Part shown: positions 55,804 to 64,000 of the stretch, piece after piece
Numbering within the stretch: position 1 is the first letter of the stretch
Layout of the letters: each line of letters opens with the position of its first letter
Assembly: GCF_018491765.1 (NCBI RefSeq)
Contig: NZ_JABWCU010000006.1
Span: forward strand, 248,001-312,000
DNA length: 64,000 nucleotides
Origin: Novosphingobium profundi
Lineage (GTDB): Bacteria; Pseudomonadota; Alphaproteobacteria; Sphingomonadales; Sphingomonadaceae
Direction of reading: 5' to 3'
Made by a program: the position numbers and the translations under genes
Notes under the pieces: model-generated
Database searches by the model: none
The model's input: only the letters and a program-made list of their open reading frames with translations
Told to the model about the DNA's origin: nothing

Positions 55804-57276
55804 ATGAACATCTCCGTCTTCGCCCGGATTCGACAGATCGCCCGCGCGGGCGACACGGTGCGGGCGTGGCAGATGTTCGAGAGCGCCGGACTCGGGGTCC
55901 AGGACAGCCCCGAGTCCCTTGCGCTCAAGGGGCGCCTGCTCAAGGATCGCGCCCTGCGACTCGAGGGAGAGGCCCGTATCGCGATGGCGCGTGCGGCCTC
56001 GGCCGCATATCGTGCCAGCGCGGGGTCCCGACGTGCGACCTACCCGCTGATCAACGCCGCCACGATCGCTTATCTGTGTGGCGACGTCGCGCAGGCGCGG
56101 GCGGATGCCCGGCACATTCTGGCCATTCTCGAAAGCGGGGATCACGAACCCGAAACCTCGTACTGGCTTCATGCGACACTTGCCGAGGCGCGCCTCCTTC
56201 TGGGCGACAAGGCAGGGTGTCGCGCCGCGCTGCTCGATGCGCTGGAGGTCGCTCCCGAAGCCTGGGAGGACCGGGCGGCGACGATCCGGCAATTGCGCGA
56301 GATATTGCTGGCGACGGGAGAGGGGCCGGAACTGCTCGAGGGGCTTTCGCCTCCACCCAGCCTCTACTTCAGCGGCATCATGGATCTGGGCGAGGCGCAA
56401 GAGATCGTTCTGCGCCAGGTCGAGGATCTGTTCATCCGGGAACGGCCCGGCGCGGCATTTGGCGCCCTGGCGGCCGGCACCGACATTCTCGTCGCAGAAA
56501 TGGCCCTGGCGCACGAGGCCCAGTTGCACGTCGTGCTGCCGGGCACGCTCGAGCAGTTCCGCGCGGTTTCGGTCGAACCTTTCGGCTCGCACTGGGGCGC
56601 GCGTTTCGATCGGCTCATCGCCGAGGCGCACAGTGTTTTCGAGCTGCCCGGCCAGGCCGTGCTGAGCCAGGCCGGTATTGGCCAGGCGTGCGAGATCGCG
56701 ATGGGGCTTGCACTGCGCCGGGCCGAACAACTGGCCAGCGAAGCGCTTGCGCTCCACGTCGGGCGCGAAGGCGACGGCGCCGCGCATGGCTATGAGAAAT
56801 GGCGCGAGCGCGGGTTGCCGGTCTTCGAGATCCGCCGTGATTGGCCCGGTCGCGACGAGGGCAGGGCCCTCGCGTCGGGCCGGATGCAGGCGATCCTGGC
56901 GAGCCCGTCGAAGTTCGCGCTGGCACCGGATTGTCCCTGCGAAATCGGCGAACTCGACGAAGGGGTGTTCGTCGCCGTCTTCGAAGATGTACGGGCTGCC
57001 CTTGGTCACGCCCGGCGTACGCTGGCGCATGCGCCCAAGAGCCGGCTCGGCCTCGTCTGGATGGCCGCGACGCAGCCGGGGCCGAGCGCGCAAGCCGCCC
57101 AGCTTGCCGCCTGCCTGGCACAGGCGGCGGACGAGAGCGAGATATGCGCACCTTGGCCTGAACTGGCCGGCCTCGACCTGCTCGAGCCCGGGACACGCTT
57201 CGAAGTCGCGGGTGAGATGGTCACGCCCCTGGGAGACATCCCGATCGCCCGTTTCACGCCGATGGGCGTGGGGTGA
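55804..57276 (+). CDS. TPR plus Rossmann (SLOG/LOG-like) protein in TIR operon
   Basis: A 490-residue soluble protein. Residues 1-175 are helical and TPR-like (GDTVRAWQMFESAGL, LINAATIAYLCGDVAQARAD, AALLDALEVAPEAWEDR). Residues about 186-283 look like a Rossmann-type nucleotide-binding fold: LYFSGIMDLGEAQEIVLRQV, then GAAFGALAAGTDILVAEMAL, QLHVVLPGTLEQFRAVSV and ARFDRLIAEAHSVFELPG. This half resembles the TRAFs-binding/cyclase-associated proteins whose core recalls SLOG (LOG-like) sensors. The C-terminal part is Ala-rich and unassigned. GGAAG lies 8 bases before ATG 55804. Operon partner of a TIR protein, so it might sense a TIR product; that is inference. Confidence 0.6.
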   Translation: MNISVFARIRQIARAGDTVRAWQMFESAGLGVQDSPESLALKGRLLKDRALRLEGEARIAMARAASAAYRASAGSRRATYPLINAATIAYLCGDVAQARADARHILAILESGDHEPETSYWLHATLAEARLLLGDKAGCRAALLDALEVAPEAWEDRAATIRQLREILLATGEGPELLEGLSPPPSLYFSGIMDLGEAQEIVLRQVEDLFIRERPGAAFGALAAGTDILVAEMALAHEAQLHVVLPGTLEQFRAVSVEPFGSHWGARFDRLIAEAHSVFELPGQAVLSQAGIGQACEIAMGLALRRAEQLASEALALHVGREGDGAAHGYEKWRERGLPVFEIRRDWPGRDEGRALASGRMQAILASPSKFALAPDCPCEIGELDEGVFVAVFEDVRAALGHARRTLAHAPKSRLGLVWMAATQPGPSAQAAQLAACLAQAADESEICAPWPELAGLDLLEPGTRFEVAGEMVTPLGDIPIARFTPMGVG

Positions 57277-57304
57277 CACGCTGGCCGCGAGAGAACTCTG
57301 CGGA

Positions 57305-57985
57305 TCAGTAGATAAGTTCGGCGATCATGCGCGGCGACTGGATGACCATCCGGGTCTCGTCGCGCGACACGATGCCGCGCCGGATCAACTCGTTGATCGC
57401 GCGTGATGCGGTCTCGCGCGTGGTGTTGGCGGCAAGGGCCAGGTTGGTGACCTTGGGCGGCGGGGCAATCACACTCGAGGAGTCCGCCAGCGCCATCAGT
57501 TCGGCATAGACGCGGCCCGCTGCGGTGTAGGTCGTGCGCATGACCATGCGGTCGAGCGCCCGATCGAGCTGGCGGGCGAGGAGCCGCGCCATTCCCGAGG
57601 CCAATTGCACATCGGCTTCGATCATTTCCGCAAGTCGGGGAGAGTCGGCGCCGAGCAGGACCGAGCGGTTCGCTGCGCTGATTTCGGCGCGTCCGATGCT
57701 TTCCTCGGGGTAGCTTCCCAGAAATTCGCCGGGGCCGTAGTGGGACAATTGCTGCAATTGCCCGTCGAGCCCGATCGTGTCGACGCGTATCGCCCCCTCG
57801 ATCACGATCCAGCATTGCCGGCAGGGCATGCCCTGGCTGGCGAGGACCTGACGGCTGGCGACCTTGCGGGTTGAGAAGACGGGAAGCAGGAGGCGGGCCG
57901 AATCCGCGCCGCAGCGAAAAATCGCGCAGATGGCGTCGATCTTCTCGTCCTCCGTCACCACGTTCCGCCTTTGATCCGCCCGCAT
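57305..57985 (-). CDS. Crp/Fnr family transcriptional regulator
   Basis: A 226-residue Crp-type regulator with an N-terminal cyclic-nucleotide-binding-like beta-roll (QVLASQGMPCRQCWIVIEGA, LSHYGPGEFLGSYPEES), a long dimer helix (MARLLARQLDRALDRMVMRT) and the helix-turn-helix NLALAANTTRETASRAINEL. There is no Fnr-type Cys set, so it is not a classical oxygen sensor, and the ligand is unknown. It is convergent with the TIR operon. A Crp-like palindrome lies 77 bases upstream of its start, consistent with autoregulation. ATG 57985 lacks an obvious ribosome site. Confidence 0.88.
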   Translation of the reverse strand: MRADQRRNVVTEDEKIDAICAIFRCGADSARLLLPVFSTRKVASRQVLASQGMPCRQCWIVIEGAIRVDTIGLDGQLQQLSHYGPGEFLGSYPEESIGRAEISAANRSVLLGADSPRLAEMIEADVQLASGMARLLARQLDRALDRMVMRTTYTAAGRVYAELMALADSSSVIAPPPKVTNLALAANTTRETASRAINELIRRGIVSRDETRMVIQSPRMIAELIY

Positions 57986-58061
57986 TTGTCAGGCTGCACC
58001 CTTGATGGAATGTGCGTGAAATATCCAGATAATTCAATTGTTGCTCATGTGGATGAGCAGA

Positions 58062-58079
58062 GCGTGATCTATGTCACGC
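58062..58079. promoter_or_regulatory. Crp-like palindrome
   Basis: GCGTGA (58062-58067), six bases, TCACGC (58074-58079), containing GTGA-N6-TCAC of the Crp consensus. It lies in front of the minus-strand Crp-family gene and is probably its own operator. Confidence 0.55.
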
Positions 58080-58121
58080 GATCCGCGCAAGAATCGAGCT
58101 AAGATCTCGCTGCGACCCGAA

Positions 58122-58147
58122 GGTGGCTCTGTTAGAGCAACCTTTTT
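58122..58147 (+). terminator. Intrinsic terminator 1
   Basis: GGTGGCTCT (58122-58130) pairs with AGAGCAACC (58134-58142) with one mismatch around a 3-base loop, then T5 (58143-58147). Confidence 0.7.
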
Positions 58148-58150
58148 ACC

Positions 58151-58186
58151 TGGCCCGGAAGTCTAATGGCTTTCGGGCCATTTTTT
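58151..58186 (+). terminator. Intrinsic terminator 2
   Basis: TGGCCCG (58151-58157) pairs with CGGGCCA (58174-58180), with additional pairing inside, followed by T6 (58181-58186). A strong rho-independent terminator only four bases after terminator 1. The rest of 58187-58440 shows no supported gene. Confidence 0.85.
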
Positions 58187-58440
58187 ATGCGCATTTGGTA
58201 TGGCGAGAAGGCGTGCGCGGGCGTGATGACGCGTGGCGATCGGGTGCTCTGCCCTTTGGCCATGAGGCTGATGTTCGAGGAGAGGGCGCGCGCGGCGGTA
58301 CCGGTTTGCCCGCCTGCTGGTATCACGGGGCCCGCCAAGGACCCCACGCCGGCCTGCTTGGGCCGAATTGAGAGGGCGACGAAGGTCCCGGCCTCGGCCC
58401 CGCGCCGTGCCGCAATGGCAGGCGTGGGCCGAGGAGGCGA

Positions 58441-59751
58441 TCAGTTGCGTCCGACCGAAACGTAGGTGAAGCCCGCCTTGCGGATGTCTTCGGGATTGTA
58501 GATGTTGCGCAGGTCCACCAGCACGGGGTTGTTGGCCAGTTCCTGCACACGCTTCAGGTCGAGCGCACGGAACGCATCCCATTCGGTCACGATGACGATC
58601 GCATCGGCACCGCTGATGGCGGCGTAGGGATCTGTCGTCATTTCGACGAAGGGCATGAGCGGGCGGGCCTGCTCCATGCCTTCGGGATCGTAGGCTGTGG
58701 TCGTTACGCCAGCGTCCTGGAGGGTCTGCGCGATCGCGATCGCGGGTGAATCGCGCATGTCGTCGGTGTTCGGCTTGAACGTCAGGCCGAGCAGGGCGAC
58801 GCGCTTGCCGCGGGCGACGTCCATGCCGCCGAGCGCTTCGATGACCTTGCGGCCCATCGCGCGCTTGCGCAGGTCGTTGACCTTGACGACCGCCTCGACG
58901 ATGCGAACCGGGCTCTCGTAGTCCTCGGAAGTCTTGAGGAGGGCCAGCGTGTCCTTGGGGAAGCACGAACCGCCATAGCCGGGGCCGGCGTGGAGGAATT
59001 TGGATCCGATGCGCTTGTCGAGCCCGATGCCGCGCGCGACGTCCTGGACATTGCCGCCCACTTTCTCGCACAAGTCCGCCATCTCGTTGATGAAAGTGAT
59101 CTTCACCGCGAGGAAGGCGTTGGCCGCGTACTTGGTCAGCTCCGAGGAACGACGGCTGACGAACAGGAGCGGGGACTCGTTCAGGAACAGCGGACGATAG
59201 ACCTCGCGCATGACGTCCCGCCCGAATTCGTCTTCGGCACCGATGATGATGCGGTCGGGGCGCTTGAAGTCGTTTATCGCGGCGCCTTCGCGCAGGAATT
59301 CGGGGTTGGAGACGACTGCAAAACGGTGCGCGGGATTACACGCGGCGATAATGCGCTCGACTTCGTCGCCCGTACCGACCGGGACGGTCGACTTAGTGAC
59401 GATCACCGCGTCGTTCGCCAGGTTCTGGCCGACTTCCTGGGCGACGGCGTAGACATAGGTGAGATCGGCGTGACCGTCGCCGCGCCGCGAAGGCGTGCCC
59501 ACGGCGATGAAGATCGCGTCGGCGCCGCGAATGCCTTCGGGCAGGTCGGTGGTGAAAGACAGACGGCCTTGTTCGACATTGCGCAGGACAAGGGCATCGA
59601 GGCCGGGCTCGTAGATCGGCATGATGCCCTGGTGCAGGCGATCGATCTTGCCCTGGTCCTTGTCGATACAGACCACGTCATGACCGAAATCCGCGAAACA
59701 GGCGCCGGACACAAGGCCGACATAGCCCGATCCAACCATTGCAATCTTCAT
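58441..59751 (-). CDS. ugd: UDP-glucose 6-dehydrogenase
   Basis: A 436-residue enzyme: MKIAMVGSGYVGLVSGACFA (NAD fold), VGTPSRRGDGHADLTYVYAV, NPEFLREGAAINDFKRPDRI, the catalytic Cys in FLHAGPGYGGSCFPKDTLAL and GLTFKPNTDDMRDSPAI. It oxidises UDP-glucose to UDP-glucuronate for capsule or exopolysaccharide. It lies downstream of a decayed nucleotide-sugar epimerase, same strand. Normal length. Probably part of the surface-polysaccharide locus that continues to the right edge. Confidence 0.97.
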   Translation of the reverse strand: MKIAMVGSGYVGLVSGACFADFGHDVVCIDKDQGKIDRLHQGIMPIYEPGLDALVLRNVEQGRLSFTTDLPEGIRGADAIFIAVGTPSRRGDGHADLTYVYAVAQEVGQNLANDAVIVTKSTVPVGTGDEVERIIAACNPAHRFAVVSNPEFLREGAAINDFKRPDRIIIGAEDEFGRDVMREVYRPLFLNESPLLFVSRRSSELTKYAANAFLAVKITFINEMADLCEKVGGNVQDVARGIGLDKRIGSKFLHAGPGYGGSCFPKDTLALLKTSEDYESPVRIVEAVVKVNDLRKRAMGRKVIEALGGMDVARGKRVALLGLTFKPNTDDMRDSPAIAIAQTLQDAGVTTTAYDPEGMEQARPLMPFVEMTTDPYAAISGADAIVIVTEWDAFRALDLKRVQELANNPVLVDLRNIYNPEDIRKAGFTYVSVGRN

Positions 59752-59817
59752 TGTGCCCTCGTCATATGGGAATTGTCTCTCTCATAGAGCTCTGCCGATA
59801 AATGTCCACTTGCCGCC

Positions 59818-60783
59818 CTAGAGCTCGTGATAAGCGTGGTACCATGCGACGAACCGGGGGACACCCGGGTCGATTGACGTACTCGGCTGGTAGCTGGTGT
59901 CGCGGGTTAGGGCTGAGATGTCGGCATAGGTCGCGGGAATGCTGCCCGGCCGCATCGGCCGAAGTTGCACTGGGCCATGATGTCACATGCCTCTTCGAGC
60001 CCGCCGATGAGCTCCATGTGCCGTTGGGCACGGTTGTTGCCGATGTTGCAAAGGGCGTGCGGATTTGTGCTGCCGCCCGGCTTTGGAGCATTGTCGGGGG
60101 CTGGAGGGCGGTCGAGGCATACGCGTACTCCTGAAACATTGGCGTCGGCATAGGTAAAATCGCGAGGCATTTCGTCGTTGTTGTAAACGTCGTTGGGGCG
60201 CTTTGCGAACATGCGTTCGGTGTACTCCCATATGGCCATGTCCGGGCGTACCCAGGGGCGGTAGGCGGTGAAGAACCGCAGGCCCGTAGCGGGATGCGCA
60301 AGAAACGAGCGTACGCCTGGCTCACCAGATCGCCGGCGCGGTCTTCGACGTTGAAGGGCCGCTTCTCGTTGCCGCCATAGACTGCGCTCGAACTGGCTTG
60401 GACCATGTGTGCGAGGTTTCGCGATCGGGCAAGTTCGAGCGAGGCAACATGCCCCATCGGGTTCGAGGCCAGCTAGGCATGGGGATTCTCGAGCGAATTG
60501 CGAACACCAGCTTGAGTGCCAACGATCGTCGAGAGGCCATGGGTGGCAAGCCCCTTCTCGGGCGCTTCGGGCTTTGCAAAATCCAGCTGCTGGGAGCGGA
60601 CGAGAGAGGCGTGGCGTGTTTCGAGGTGAGCAAGCCGTGCGCGCTTGAGAGCGACGCTGTCGCAATCGTTGAGGCAGTCGATTCCAGTGGCCGCCTGACC
60701 TTGCTGCACGAGGGCGTCGGCGACTGAGGCTCCAATGAAACCGGCCACCCCGGTAACGAGCACGGTTGATGGGGTGTCCCTGT
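59818..60783 (-). pseudogene. Decayed UDP-glucuronate 4-epimerase-type gene
   Basis: Pieces of an NAD-dependent epimerase are found in order but in different frames. N-terminal part: STVLVTGVAGFIGASVADAL and QAGVRNSLENPHA, then an in-frame TAG (60473-60475), LASNPMGHVASLELARSRNL, AHMVQASSSAVYGGNEKRPF. Then a jump: the segment with the Y-x3-K catalytic pair is missing, GLRFFTAYRPWVRPDMAIWE continues in another frame, and IPATYADISALTRDTSYQPS with GVPRFVAWYHAYHEL in a third. Deletions, frameshifts and a nonsense change make a functional product very unlikely. It lies directly upstream of ugd, the enzyme that would supply its substrate. Confidence 0.85.
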
Positions 60784-60845
60784 CGGCGGTGGGGGGCTCA
60801 ATCCCGCTGAGGTCCGCGCGCAATGCGGACGGCGAAGCGCGAAGT

Positions 60846-61535
60846 CTATTCGAAGGTGAAGTCGAACAAGGCGATGTCGCGCCTGTAATGCGATGCGACG
60901 GCGTCGATTGTTTCGGGGCGGTAGTAGCTGCGGTAGTCGGCATGGCTGCTGCTGTTGCCTTTGCCGAACCGCACTTCCTTGCCGATTGCCTCGGAAACCC
61001 AGGCCTCGGTCGCGTTCATTCGGCCAAGGTCGCCGACATGGTCGAGGGCAAGCTGGCCCTTGTCGTCGAGCACGTAGGCAGCCTGCTCCTCGAATACGCC
61101 GTCGATGGCGGTCCAATCCTGTGCGGGGAGCCACTCCAGGACGAAGCGGTCGAAATCGACGAAGTCGGGGCTCGTGTATTGTCCGGGCCGGTGCATGCCG
61201 ACCTTGACGTTGCCCCCGCTACCCGATCCCGCTCGCGCGAAGCTCCAGGCCGATACGAGCCGGTCCCAGGGATTGCGGACAACCGTGAAGCGGGGCAGCG
61301 CCAGCACGCGCGCAGGGCATCCCGCAATGACGTCGGATATCGAAAAGTGACCGATAAAGCGGCCATAGAGCTGATCTGCGATGCTGGTGCCCGCGGCCTT
61401 GGGAACGTGAACGAAGACGATTCCGGCCTGCTCGAACACGGCCGAGCGCCGGCGCGCGCGAATCCGGCGCAGCGCCTTGTCACCAACCAAATCGAGCATT
61501 ACGCCGCGTGAGAACTGCACAAATTTCTGATGCAA
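60846..61535 (-). CDS. Sulfotransferase family 2 protein
   Basis: A 229-residue protein with the PAPS-binding loop VFVHVPKAAGTSIADQLYGR (about residues 40-59) and the 3'-phosphate motif FTVVRNPWDRLVSAWSFARA. C-terminal SHADYRSYYRPETIDAVASH is typical of carbohydrate sulfotransferases. It probably adds sulfate to a surface polysaccharide, consistent with the ugd, acyltransferase and polymerase neighbours. It lies upstream of the pseudogene on the same strand. The ATG at 61535 is the first in frame. Confidence 0.85.
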   Translation of the reverse strand: MHQKFVQFSRGVMLDLVGDKALRRIRARRRSAVFEQAGIVFVHVPKAAGTSIADQLYGRFIGHFSISDVIAGCPARVLALPRFTVVRNPWDRLVSAWSFARAGSGSGGNVKVGMHRPGQYTSPDFVDFDRFVLEWLPAQDWTAIDGVFEEQAAYVLDDKGQLALDHVGDLGRMNATEAWVSEAIGKEVRFGKGNSSSHADYRSYYRPETIDAVASHYRRDIALFDFTFE

Positions 61536-61787
61536 AGGAATGCTCCCACCTTGGAATGCGAAAAAGGCTCGCGTTCAGTGCGATGCAACTAGGTCGACTT
61601 CGCGCCGTGCGTCAATCATCTGGATCAGGCATAACAGAAAGCGGGCCGCGAAGTGCCAGAAATTTTGCACCTTTCGCCGAATATCGTTGCACTGCAGCAA
61701 TAAACTTCTGGAGAGTGCTCCAGCCTTTCGATAAGGCGATGAATGCGATCCGCTCGCAATATGCGCGACGATAAAGGGGGGCGTGAA

Positions 61788-62924
61788 ATGCCAGAGCAGG
61801 TAACTATCCCGATGCGCCAGCAGCCGCTCGCCAATCCCCCGAAGGTGCGTGAATTCTGGACCCTGCGCGCGGCGAGCGACGAGCTTCTGAACGTGGATCT
61901 GATGCGGTTTCTCGCCTCCGCCGGGATCGTGCTGTGCCATTCATGGGAGTTCATGCTCCCGCGTGACATGCGCACGCTCGGGCATGCACAGACAGCTGGA
62001 CTTGCGCTTTTCGTCGACCTCTTCTTCGTGTTGTCCGGTTTCGTCATCGCATTCGTCTACAACGACCGCATCACCTCGTTGCCGGCTTACGGACGTTTTC
62101 TTCAGCGCCGCGTCGGCCGGCTCATCCCCCTGCACTGGGCGACGTTGCTGATCGCGACACTCTTCATCTTCGCGGTCACCTTCGTCGGGGTGAACATGAA
62201 CCATCCGCCGAACACATCGGCGACGTGCCTCGCCAAGACGGCGTTCCTCTTGCACGCGATCTCGGAATGCGGGAACGGGCCTTCGCCCAATGGCGTCAGC
62301 TGGTCGATCAGCGCCGAAATGGCGATGTACCTGTTGTTTCCGCTCTTTGCGATGATCTTGCGCAAGGCGGGGCCCCTTGCGTTCCTCGTTCCGGCGGTGG
62401 TGCTGGCGATCTGCATTTCGCAGGGACCGGGCCTTGACGCCTGGGGGACCTACCTCGGTGTGCTGCGCGCCTTCCCGGGCTTCCTTCTGGGCATGGCGGT
62501 TTTCCGGTATCGCCACCATCTCGCGCGGCTTCCCGGTGCGCAGTATCTGGCCCTCGCCTGTTTTGGCGGGGTCGTGGCGGGTTCGTTCCTGCAATGGCAC
62601 GAAGGTGTCGTGCTGATGTTGGCCTATGGTGGCGCGGTCTGCGCGATCGCCGCGGATGTCAGCGGGCGTGTGTCGCGGGTCACCCGCCGGTTTGCGCCCC
62701 TTGGACAACTTACGTATTCGCTTTACATGATACACGATCTGGTTGTCCTGATCGTGATCAGTGCCGCGGCGGACAAGTTCCTGAAGCTGTCGCAGCCCAT
62801 GATGATTGTCGTATGCTTCGGGGCTTATGCAGGAATCCTGGTGGCCGCATTCCTGTCCTTCAAGCTGTTCGAGACGCCAGCGCGGCGCTGGATCGATGGC
62901 ATCGGGCGGCCGCCCAGGAAGTGA
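61788..62924 (+). CDS. Membrane acyltransferase (acyltransferase 3 family)
   Basis: A 378-residue integral-membrane protein with about ten spans. Family landmarks: DLMRFLASAGIVLCHSWEFM, ALFVDLFFVLSGFVIAFVYN, RRVGRLIPLHWATLLIATLF and VSWSISAEMAMYLLFPLFAM, ending in LTYSLYMIHDLVVLIVI and KLFETPARRWID. It probably O-acetylates a surface polysaccharide. ATG 61788 is chosen for AAGGGGGG 6 bases upstream; earlier Mets in frame lack a ribosome site. The 252-base gap before it is AT-richer and holds divergent promoters with the sulfotransferase gene. Confidence 0.92.
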   Translation: MPEQVTIPMRQQPLANPPKVREFWTLRAASDELLNVDLMRFLASAGIVLCHSWEFMLPRDMRTLGHAQTAGLALFVDLFFVLSGFVIAFVYNDRITSLPAYGRFLQRRVGRLIPLHWATLLIATLFIFAVTFVGVNMNHPPNTSATCLAKTAFLLHAISECGNGPSPNGVSWSISAEMAMYLLFPLFAMILRKAGPLAFLVPAVVLAICISQGPGLDAWGTYLGVLRAFPGFLLGMAVFRYRHHLARLPGAQYLALACFGGVVAGSFLQWHEGVVLMLAYGGAVCAIAADVSGRVSRVTRRFAPLGQLTYSLYMIHDLVVLIVISAAADKFLKLSQPMMIVVCFGAYAGILVAAFLSFKLFETPARRWIDGIGRPPRK

Positions 62925-63041
62925 GCCGGAGCGTGGGAGCGACGTTGGAGGAATGATTTTGCATTGTTCGCACATGGTGGCCGGTCAGACGAGCAAATGG
63001 GCTCGGGGCGGGCGCAGTTCGATCGTCGAAGGATCGCGTGA

Positions 63042-64000
63042 ATGTATCTGACTGTCCTGTGGCTCAATGCCCTGCTAACCGTGGTCGTGCTCTTGTGGTA
63101 CATTCGACGGCCGGCGGCGACCTTTTTTCACCCCGTCACCTATTATCTCTTCTTCCATTCCGTGATCTTCGTCCTGCGCGGGCTGGCCGCGTATTATTAC
63201 GATTTTCATGCGATCTACGGGTTTTTCTCCTTTCAGCCGACGTTCGAAGAAAAGATGACGGTGCAACTCGGGACGATGTTGGGCCTGGTGGCCTTCTGCG
63301 TGCCGGCCACGCTTATCGGAAAGACGCCGATGCCGTTCCGTCAGGGCATCGTCCACAAGGCCCAGCGTGCATTCCTCATCAAACCGTTCCTGATCGCATC
63401 GGCGATCTGCATGCCGTTGATCCTCTATTCGACCTACAAGGCGTGGATCAGCAAGGCGACCGGCAGCGGAACCGCGGTTCTCGACGTGGCCACCGGCACG
63501 CTCATCAATACGACCAATACCGCCTACATCACTTCGGCCAATATCATGCTCGGGCCGATCGCGGTGATTTTTGCATGGTTGTTCCGCTTTCGCAGCTGGA
63601 GCTTCATTCCGATGGTCATGTTCGTGATCCTGCGCGGCGGCACGGGGGGGCGCTGGCCTTTCGTGATCGGTTGTGCATCGCTCATCCTGCTCTACCTGTA
63701 CGAGCGGCAACGCTACCGGATCACGCCTGGAGCCGTCGCGGCCGGTGTCGCCATCCTGCTGGTGTTCAGCTTCATCGGTGCCGACCGCGGCGCAGGGCTG
63801 CGCAGTCTGGTCATGGACAACCAGACCAGTAGCCGCGTCGTCAAGCACCGCAGTGACGACCGCTCGCCGATCCAGGCTTCCCTCGAGGGCATGGACTTCG
63901 GCAACATGGAATTCTACGAATACATCGTCCATGTCGTGCCCAAGCGCACGGGAACGTTCGGCTACTTCCTCGACAATCTCCAGCTCCTGACCGAGCCCAT
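63042..64000 (+). CDS. Polytopic membrane protein, probable polysaccharide polymerase, truncated by window end
   Basis: An open frame from ATG 63042 (GAAGGA upstream) to the right edge, at least 319 residues. Several hydrophobic spans: LTVLWLNALLTVVVLLWYIR at the N terminus, YYLFFHSVIFVLRGLAAYYY, GTMLGLVAFCVPATLIG, FIPMVMFVILRGG, GAVAAGVAILLVFSFIG. The pattern of spans with a long loop near the end (DDRSPIQASLEGMDFGNMEF) suggests a Wzy/O-antigen-ligase-like polymerase. No specific family signature can be confirmed. It lies 117 bases after the acyltransferase gene, same strand. Confidence 0.65.
   Translation, partial: MYLTVLWLNALLTVVVLLWYIRRPAATFFHPVTYYLFFHSVIFVLRGLAAYYYDFHAIYGFFSFQPTFEEKMTVQLGTMLGLVAFCVPATLIGKTPMPFRQGIVHKAQRAFLIKPFLIASAICMPLILYSTYKAWISKATGSGTAVLDVATGTLINTTNTAYITSANIMLGPIAVIFAWLFRFRSWSFIPMVMFVILRGGTGGRWPFVIGCASLILLYLYERQRYRITPGAVAAGVAILLVFSFIGADRGAGLRSLVMDNQTSSRVVKHRSDDRSPIQASLEGMDFGNMEFYEYIVHVVPKRTGTFGYFLDNLQLLTEP

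Larger units (their letters stand above)
58042..58186 (+). ncRNA. Candidate structured small RNA with tandem terminators
   Basis: There is no gene between 57986 and 58440, yet the plus strand carries four dyads in 145 bases: TGCTCAT/ATGAGCA (58042-58059), GCGTGA/TCACGC (58062-58079) and two terminators with T-runs at 58147 and 58186. No plus-strand gene ends here except the TIR operon about 850 bases upstream, past the convergent regulator gene. A small RNA or long 3' end is a reasonable reading. No known RNA family is recognised. Confidence 0.35.

Overview
The window is high-GC DNA from an alphaproteobacterium, most likely a sphingomonad of the Novosphingobium/Sphingomonas type. The evidence for this placement is the alphaproteobacterial oxygen-sensitive NifA with no NifL, the fixABCX-nifA order, the NodT/MacAB-type efflux genes, an alginate-export type porin, and strongly GC-biased codon use. 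The genus is inferred from gene content only. About 1-44.8 kb is a compact nitrogen-fixation island with its molybdenum supply. The rest is signalling and efflux genes, a TIR-containing operon, and the start of a surface-polysaccharide locus.

Layout. 1-0.33 kb: partial TetR regulator. 0.58-3.1 kb: ModE-type regulator (DNA-binding part only) converging on modABC. 3.1-4.8 kb: intergenic region with two near-identical inverted repeats of ModE-box type, one before modA and one before an outer-membrane porin. 4.8-5.8 kb: sulfotransferase-like gene. 6.1-8.3 kb: NifA/sigma54-driven ferredoxin, LRV-FeS protein, nifT and a SIR2-like gene. 9.0-15.4 kb: NifA/sigma54-driven nifB operon (nifB, fdxN, TPR protein, two nifZ-type genes, two small nif-linked proteins, a DegT-fold protein lacking the PLP lysine, 2Fe-2S ferredoxin, BolA, monothiol glutaredoxin, di-Mop protein). 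15.5-16.3 kb: siderophore-interacting flavoreductase behind a hairpin that masks its ribosome binding site. 16.6-19.7 kb: DUF1800/DUF1501 pair. 19.7-20.5 kb: Mop protein and a receiver-domain protein lacking its phosphoacceptor Asp.

20.9-31.9 kb: the main operon nifHDK, nifEN, nifX, DUF269, DUF683, fdxB, nifQ, a group III truncated globin, a Rieske protein, a CooA-type CO sensor and cowN. 32.0-34.2 kb: three minus-strand genes of unclear role. 34.4-44.8 kb: iscA-type gene, nifU, nifS, nifV, cysE/nifP, nifW, fixABCX, nifA. 44.9-53.5 kb: membrane GGDEF protein, a two-component pair, and a MacA-MacB-NodT efflux operon. 53.6-57.3 kb: TIR-TM-TPR protein, a small unknown protein, and a TPR/Rossmann protein. 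57.3-58.2 kb: Crp-type regulator, a Crp-like palindrome and tandem terminators. 58.4-64 kb: UDP-glucose dehydrogenase, a decayed epimerase, a sulfotransferase, an acyltransferase and a partial membrane polymerase.

How the parts fit. ModABC imports molybdate, and Mop/di-Mop proteins may buffer it. NifQ, NifB, NifEN, NifV and NifX supply and build FeMo-co. NifU, NifS, IscA, CysE, BolA and Grx supply Fe-S clusters and cysteine. FixABCX, FdxN, FdxB and the other ferredoxins supply electrons. CooA-CowN probably protects nitrogenase against CO. NifA, acting through TGT-N10-ACA sites and -24/-12 promoters at 6.1, 9.0, 20.6-20.8 and 34.3-34.4 kb, ties the blocks together.
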